Shown here in pieces: positions 59,630 to 64,000 of a stretch of 64,000 bases of DNA. Source of the stretch: Siphonodentalium dalli (lineage: Eukaryota > Mollusca > Scaphopoda > Gadilida > Siphonodentaliidae); NCBI GenBank assembly GCA_032622095.1, contig CP136069.1:122072126-122136125 (forward strand). The letters are read 5' to 3'. Under the pieces are notes generated by a model. The model had not been told where the DNA came from. It did no database searches and was given only the letters and a program-made list of their open reading frames with translations. Position numbers and translations under genes: made by a program. Within the stretch, counting starts at the first letter, position 1. Each line of letters starts with the position of its first letter.

Positions 59630-59910
59630 ACCCTTGCGAAGGCTGCAAAGGTTGCGAAGGTTGCAAAGAGGGTTGCGAAGCATGCGAAGAAGGCTGCAAA
59701 GGATGCGAAGAGGGTTGCGAAGGTTGCGAACAAGGCAGCAGGAAGGAAATAATCAGAAATATTCTAAGTCGAGGGTTGCGAAGGTTGTGTACAAGGCTGC
59801 GAAGGTTGCGTACAAGGCTGCGAAGGTTGCGTACAAGGCTGCGAAGGTTGCGGACAAGGCAGCAGGAAGGAAATAATCAGAAATAGTCTAAGTCCAGGGT
59901 TGCGAAGGTA
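59630..59910 (+). repeat. GTTGCGAAG-type tandem array, left
   Basis: Runs of gttgcgaag/gctgcaaag variants include two copies of 'gcagcaggaaggaaataatc' (59738 and 59860). Forward frames read as Lys/Arg/Ala-rich peptides purely because of the array. Confidence 0.85.
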
Positions 59911-60536
59911 GAGAGTCCACATTTCCAAATGGCAGAATATTTCTAAGTCGATTGTTACAAGAAAAATATTCTAAGTCGAAACATTTCAATTTCAAAATTT
60001 CCATTTAAGATATACATTCACATAGTGCTCCGTAGGAGGATGTCGGAGGAATGTGTTAAACCCAAACAAAAAAATGTGTGTCCGCGGTTACCCAACAGAC
60101 CTACCAAAAAAATATTTTCCAACAAAAAAAAATCTAAATTATTACTGACTATAAATTCCCACTCCTAGACTAGGAAAAGATTAGAATTAATAAATTCCCA
60201 GTCACAGGAAAACCTAGGACTTTCATTAATGTTTGCCATAAGATTGTAAACCCACACAGTATATTGTGATGCTACAGAGCAGAGGTTTAATTATCAGAAG
60301 CCACTGACCAAATTAAAATTTCTATAAATACTTCTGTAATTTAATCCACTGACTGGGTCAGACAACATGTGTTCCTAACTTCTTGTGTTATTTGTTAAAT
60401 TTGAATTTAACTGTTACTGGTATATTTTCTTTGTTCATAATGTTCTGTTTAGGATTTGTGAATTGTTACATTCTACAACTTTGGAGACTAATAGCAAGGA
60501 CTGTATAAATATTTCAAGATAACTGAGCTTGCAGGA

Positions 60537-60639
60537 ATGGATAAACTATTTTCTAAAACTGAAAAAACTATTCAAAATCAATTGGAAGGAATCATTCCGA
60601 GAAGATATATAGCTGCAGGCCAGTGGATTCCAGAAACTG
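60537..60639 (+). CDS. Two-exon gene for a 58-residue protein, first coding exon
   Basis: The ATG at 60537 has a favourable context (gcaggaATGG). It encodes MDKLFSKTEKTIQNQLEGII, then PRRYIAAGQWIPET. The exon leaves in phase 1 at a consensus donor (actg|gtaagc). Together with 61349-61422 it gives a 58-residue soluble protein, basic at its start, with no signal peptide, membrane segment or cysteine. I do not recognise the family; non-repetitive composition and intact splice sites argue that it is real. An upstream TATAAA at 60504-60509 lies only about 30 bases from the ATG, so its relevance is unclear. It sits inside the TIR-bounded unit 59591-62250. Confidence 0.62.
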
Positions 60640-60664
60640 GTAAGCATATTATTGAACTGTTGAA

Positions 60665-61275
60665 GACTTATAGCTAACTTTGTTTATTGTGCATATTATG
60701 ATGATGATGATGGGGGGGGGGAAATAATGATAAGGGATAACTAGCTTTGTTTATTGGGCATGAAAGTATGATGGTGGGATAACTAGCTTTGGGAATGAAA
60801 TGATGATGGGGGGGGGGGGGGTAGTTAACTAGCTTTGTTTATTGGGCATAACATGATGGGGGGGGGGGGGTAACTAGCTTTGGGCATGGGATGATGATGG
60901 GGGAGAGTTGACAAGCTTAGTTTATTGGGCTTGAAATTATGGGGGATAATTAAGATTAGGGAGGGGGCATATATATAGTTAACTTAAGCTTTGTTTATTG
61001 GGCATGAAATTATGGGGGGGGGAGGTAACTAGCTTTGTTTAGTGGGCATGAAATAATGGGGGGGTATTGTTTATTTGGCATGAAATAAAGATGGGGGATT
61101 ATAACTAGCTTTCTTTATTGGCATGAAATGATGGTGGGGGGGTAACTATAGTTATAGCTTTGTATATAGGGCATGGAATGATGATTGGGGCGGTGGTAAC
61201 TAGCTTTGTGTATTGGGCATGAAATGCTGATAGGGGGGTAATTAACTCTTTGTTTATTGCATGGGCATGAAATTA
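60665..61275 (+). repeat. G-rich degenerate minisatellite in the intron of the small gene
   Basis: About ten diverged units share 'taactagctttgtttattgg', then gcatgaaatgatg, followed by a run of 5-14 G's. They fill most of the intron between the two coding exons. Confidence 0.85.
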
Positions 61276-61348
61276 ATTTTCCAAACATGATTCATTTAAA
61301 TTGTTAAACCTAAATTGCAAGTAAATTATTGTAATTATTGTGTTACAG

Positions 61349-61422
61349 CTTACATGAAGACTGGGCCAGATGGAATACCAACTATTACATATATAGCCAT
61401 GGTTAACGAGGCAATTAACTAG
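61349..61422 (+). CDS. Two-exon gene for a 58-residue protein, terminal exon
   Basis: The acceptor is tgttacag. The first two bases complete an Ala codon with the upstream exon, and 23 codons then run to TAG. It encodes YMKTGPDGIPTITYIAMVNE, then AIN. An ATTAAA at 61531-61536 is a possible polyadenylation signal. Confidence 0.62.
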
Positions 61423-61794
61423 AAGTTCTCAAGGAGCCAGCAAGCAGAAACAGATACAAAAAAGAAGATATTTATAATAGAATAATTTATGGGTTTTTAA
61501 ATTTTTTTATATACATGTACTGTCAGTAATATTAAATAGTGTTATCTTGAAAACTTTTGACTAGTCAATTCCAGGAGATTTTAAGTGGAATTTGGCTGTG
61601 ATCTATCTATTTTTTGTGATTTGTACTATTGTGATTCACAGAATGTGATCCAAATAACAGAATATGAAGCTAAATATACTACATTGTATACATGTATGTG
61701 TGTGATCCATTTCTGTTTGCAGAAAGGATTCCACTATCATTGTGAACAAGTTGCAATATCATAGTGATTCAGCTACCATATTATTACAAATGGG

Positions 61795-62235
61795 TTCACA
61801 AGTAGGGTTGCAGACAAAGTTGCCGATACCATTGCAAAATAGGCAGTGAACAGGGCTGTAAAGAGGTTGCAGAGAGGGCTGTGAAAGAGGTTATGGAGAG
61901 GGTTGCAAAGGTTGTGGAAAGGAATGTGAAATTGTGTAGATGGCTGCGAAGGTTGCAGAGAGGGTTGCGAAAGAGGTGTGCAGAGGGCTGCGAAGATTGC
62001 GAAGGTTGCGAAAGAGGTTGCTGAGAGAGTTGCGAAGGCTGCGAATGTAGTTGCGGAGAGGGCTGCGAAGGTTGCGAAAGAGGTTGCGCAGAGGGTTGCG
62101 AAGGTTGCGCAGAGGGTTGCGAAGGTTGCGCAGAGGGTTGCGAAGGTTGCGCAGAGCGTTCCAAATGCAGACCTCTGCGGTGAAGGTTGCGGAGGTGGCT
62201 GCGCAGAGGTCTGTGCAGAGGTCTGCCGCAACCTT
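61795..62235 (+). repeat. GTTGCGAAG-type tandem array, right
   Basis: The best ordered part (62075-62160) repeats gttgcgaaggttgcgcagag about four times. It causes open frames of up to 198 codons on the minus strand and shorter ones on the plus strand; these are rejected as genes. Confidence 0.88.
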
Positions 62236-62406
62236 TTATTTTTACTAGGGTACTGACGCATTGACCCCCAACTCCATTGTGCTGTCTGATAAGATCCACA
62301 AAAGTCCATAACATTCTGCACTCCAGAATAATGACGAGTTAGTTTGTGTATTTGAATAATAGACATCAATTTTGAAGTATATTATATTTTATTTGTCAAA
62401 AAATAG

Positions 62407-62691
62407 CTACAAGATAACTTGAAGTTGGCACCCAGCGCCACCCAACTAAACCTGGAATGTTACAATATTCCCCGGCTGTGACAATGAGTTAACTAGCCAG
62501 AACTAGTACAGACTACTCCAAAAGGTCAAGTCAGCACATGTTTATTATTTACAATATCGAACATGATCATCTAATGAAGTACTCATGAGAAAAATGTGGC
62601 AAAGTGTGGGTACGAGATAACTTGTGGTTGGCACATAGCAAAAATACCATTCAATGGCGTTGCTCTGTGCCGACTACGAGTTATCTTGTAG
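62407..62691. repeat. Inverted-repeat element (ctacaagataact ends)
   Basis: The left end ctacaagataacttgaagtt, then ggcac, is inverse to the right gtgccgactacgagttatct, then tgtag. A third related block (gagataacttgtggttggca) lies at 62617. It is non-coding. Confidence 0.65.
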
Positions 62692-63134
62692 TGTGTTTAT
62701 GGCATTTTTTTATGCGATCCAAGCTGATACATGTCAGGGCAGTGGAGTGCGTTACAGAACCCTGTGGGATATGATACAATTTAAGTTTGATAAATTATTT
62801 CTACTTTTTATGTTAAATATATCTCCAGTTAAATTTGAATTATTCCCTCAACCTGGTGTTATTGTCCATGTTATGGCAAACAGTCCCAAACATACTGGAA
62901 TAGACTTGAGACCTCGGTTCAACCTAAGGCAAAGATAACCACTTCAGTATTGCAAAATACATGTATATATTCACCCTCGTACTAAAATGCTATTATTTAG
63001 GATACTAATTTCAAGCAAACGAAAAAAATTGTGTTTTTCTGGGCTCAGGACCACCCGTAGACATAGCCCTGTGTATGGAAGTTTGTGTAAGACCTCTCCC
63101 CCTGAGTGCAGAAGGATTCCTATTCAATGATGGG
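62692..63134. other. Intergenic, no gene accepted
   Basis: A 94-codon plus-strand frame (62654-62938) starts inside the inverted-repeat element and shows no recognisable domain. Confidence 0.4.
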
Positions 63135-63174
63135 AAATGTTCAGATAATAAGTTCTAGTTTATCTGAACATTTT
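63135..63174. repeat. Hairpin repeat (ttcagataataag family), short copy
   Basis: aaatgttcagataa and its inverse with part of the arm deleted; compare 34787-34843. Confidence 0.65.
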
Positions 63175-63253
63175 CTAAGGGAACTAAATTTGTACTAGCA
63201 ATGTGTATCTAGTATATAAAGGGTTAAAACAGCAGTGACCAGTGCAAGCCTGA

Positions 63254-63592
63254 GTTTAGTGTGCCTGTTATTTGCAGAATGAGGTCCCCAGAGGGTGAAT
63301 TTAGTTATGCTATCCCGCATAGCGGGCTATAATCACCAAATTCACCCCCTGGGGACCTCACTCTGCATGAGATTTGAAAACTCACATTGAAGTTCCCATT
63401 GGGAACCTCGATTATGCAATGTGTCATCTGCCAATTTGGGGATACAGAGAAACTAAACTAAAAAAGAAATAGAATATATGTGAAGAAGTTTCTATAGAAA
63501 TTTTATAATGCAGAAACTTTCCAGAGAAGATGAGGGCTAAGCAGAATGAGGTCTCTGGGGACCTCATTTTCAAAATGACAGACACCTTAATC
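63254..63592. repeat. Palindromic repeat family D, split and eroded copies
   Basis: A palindrome at 63274-63367 (gcagaatgaggtccccagag and inverse) is followed by a collapsed copy at 63540-63592, where the two arms are almost fused. Confidence 0.75.
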
Positions 63593-63652
63593 TCAGGCCT
63601 GGACCAGTGTGCACTCACCTGTTTTTTTGATGAGTTGTGTCTTTGTGTTCAG

Positions 63653-63742
63653 TTTCCTGATGGTATAGAAAAAAATATGGTCAAAGAAACAGCCGAAAAA
63701 TTAAGACAGAATACTAGTACATGTATCACCCATCTGAGGCAG
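63653..63742 (+). CDS. Candidate internal exon of an unidentified gene
   Basis: It has acceptor ctttgtgttcag and donor aggcag|gttttg, with 30 codons open in only one frame: FPDGIEKNMVKETAEKLRQN, then TSTCITHLRQ. The amphipathic, charged peptide is not repeat-derived. I do not recognise the protein. The first coding exon would lie to the left and was not found. Confidence 0.45.
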
Positions 63743-63827
63743 GTTTTGTAGAGCTACCTTTCCAAAGCAACCTAAATTTAAATGGTGACCTTCACCTCAT
63801 TTATCATGCACATTTCATTTCCTGTAG

Positions 63828-63929
63828 ATTAGGGCCCTCGAGGAATCTCAAATCAAATCAGGTGACTCAGCAATGTCAAACATCGATATCAAATCAGAAT
63901 CGAATTGGGCAGAGGAAAAAAAATCATAG
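63828..63929 (+). CDS. Candidate next exon of the same unidentified gene
   Basis: The acceptor is atttcctgtag. In the phase set by the exon at 63653-63742 it reads IRALEESQIKSGDSAMSNID, then IKSESNWAEEKKS, and stops at TAG (63927-63929), immediately followed by a donor-like GTAAAC. It is either a terminal exon or the end of an alternatively spliced form; another possible donor (tcag|gtgact) lies inside at 63861. Confidence 0.4.
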   Translation: MRALEESQIKSGDSAMSNIDIKSESNWAEEKKS

Positions 63930-64000
63930 GTAAACATTGGAAATCCCTCAAAAGACATCTTTGAATGACATATTTTGTCATTCAAACTTTTCAAGCATTA

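Larger units (their letters stand above)
59591..62250. mobile_element. TA-flanked unit with inverted ends enclosing a small gene
   Basis: The left end CCCTATTAAAAATAGGGGG, then TTGCCGCAGACCTCTGC, matches in inverse the right end (CCCTAGTAAAAATAAAAGG, then TTGCGGCAGACCTCTGC when complemented). Both are next to TA (59589-59590 and 62251-62252). Between them lie two GTTGCGAAG arrays in the same orientation and a two-exon gene. Inverted ends and TA flanks suggest a TA-targeting transposon or a pair of related insertions. Which of these is right cannot be decided here. Confidence 0.55.

Noticed and set aside
61773-62369. Minus-strand frames of 198 and 172 codons rich in Ala, Thr, Pro and Gln
   Set aside because: They are the complement of the GTTGCGAAG array; two different registers are open at once.
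62654-62938. A 94-codon plus-strand frame
   Set aside because: It begins inside an inverted-repeat element and has no recognisable protein features.

Overview
The window looks like a piece of an invertebrate animal genome. Genes are split into short exons with GT-AG introns of 1-5 kb, the DNA is AT-rich, and most of the sequence is DNA transposons, MITEs and tandem repeats. A tRNA-derived SINE with an ATT-type tail and the tataccccc/gtccgtccgt type repeats make a mollusc or another lophotrochozoan my best guess. That placement is inference; nothing in the window fixes the species.

Positions 869-18382 (+) hold the last five coding exons of a mitochondrial calcium-regulated ATP-Mg/phosphate carrier (SCaMC, SLC25A23/24/25 group). 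The calcium-binding EF-hand half must lie left of the window. All four internal introns splice in frame (phases 0,0,0,1) and are full of mobile DNA: an internally deleted hAT element (4140-5949), a TA-flanked TIR element (7051-8510), a TIR element carrying an unrecognised 426-residue antisense reading frame (about 8678-10662), a 25-copy minisatellite (12468-13450), a 7-copy 30-bp minisatellite (14111-14320) and a small hAT element with a perfect 8-bp target duplication (15614-16609).

Positions 18383-44114 contain no gene I can support. They hold several repeat families: 254-bp double palindromes, TTAA-ended palindromic MITEs, two MULE-like elements with perfect 9-bp target duplications (21395-22729 and 40058-41002), a second small hAT element (28422-29765) and a retroelement-like tract with a 122-bp tandem repeat (32955-33590).

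Positions 44115-57306 (-) hold six phase-compatible exons of a gamma-glutamylcyclotransferase-fold protein. Its 5' coding exon was not found. Two positions expected to be catalytic in this fold, the Ser of the YGSN loop and the Glu of LDxxEG, are both methionine, so it may be a pseudoenzyme. A second internally deleted hAT element (50833-52198) sits in one of its introns.

Positions 59591-62250 form an unusual unit: matching inverted ends next to TA, two arrays of a GTTGCGAAG-type repeat, and between them a two-exon gene on the + strand for a 58-residue protein I do not recognise. At the right edge, 63653-63929 (+) holds two candidate exons of an unidentified gene.

The genes show no sign of working together. 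The clearest theme of the window is its transposon biology: deletion derivatives that keep a first coding exon, and MITEs that share one palindromic core but carry different ends.
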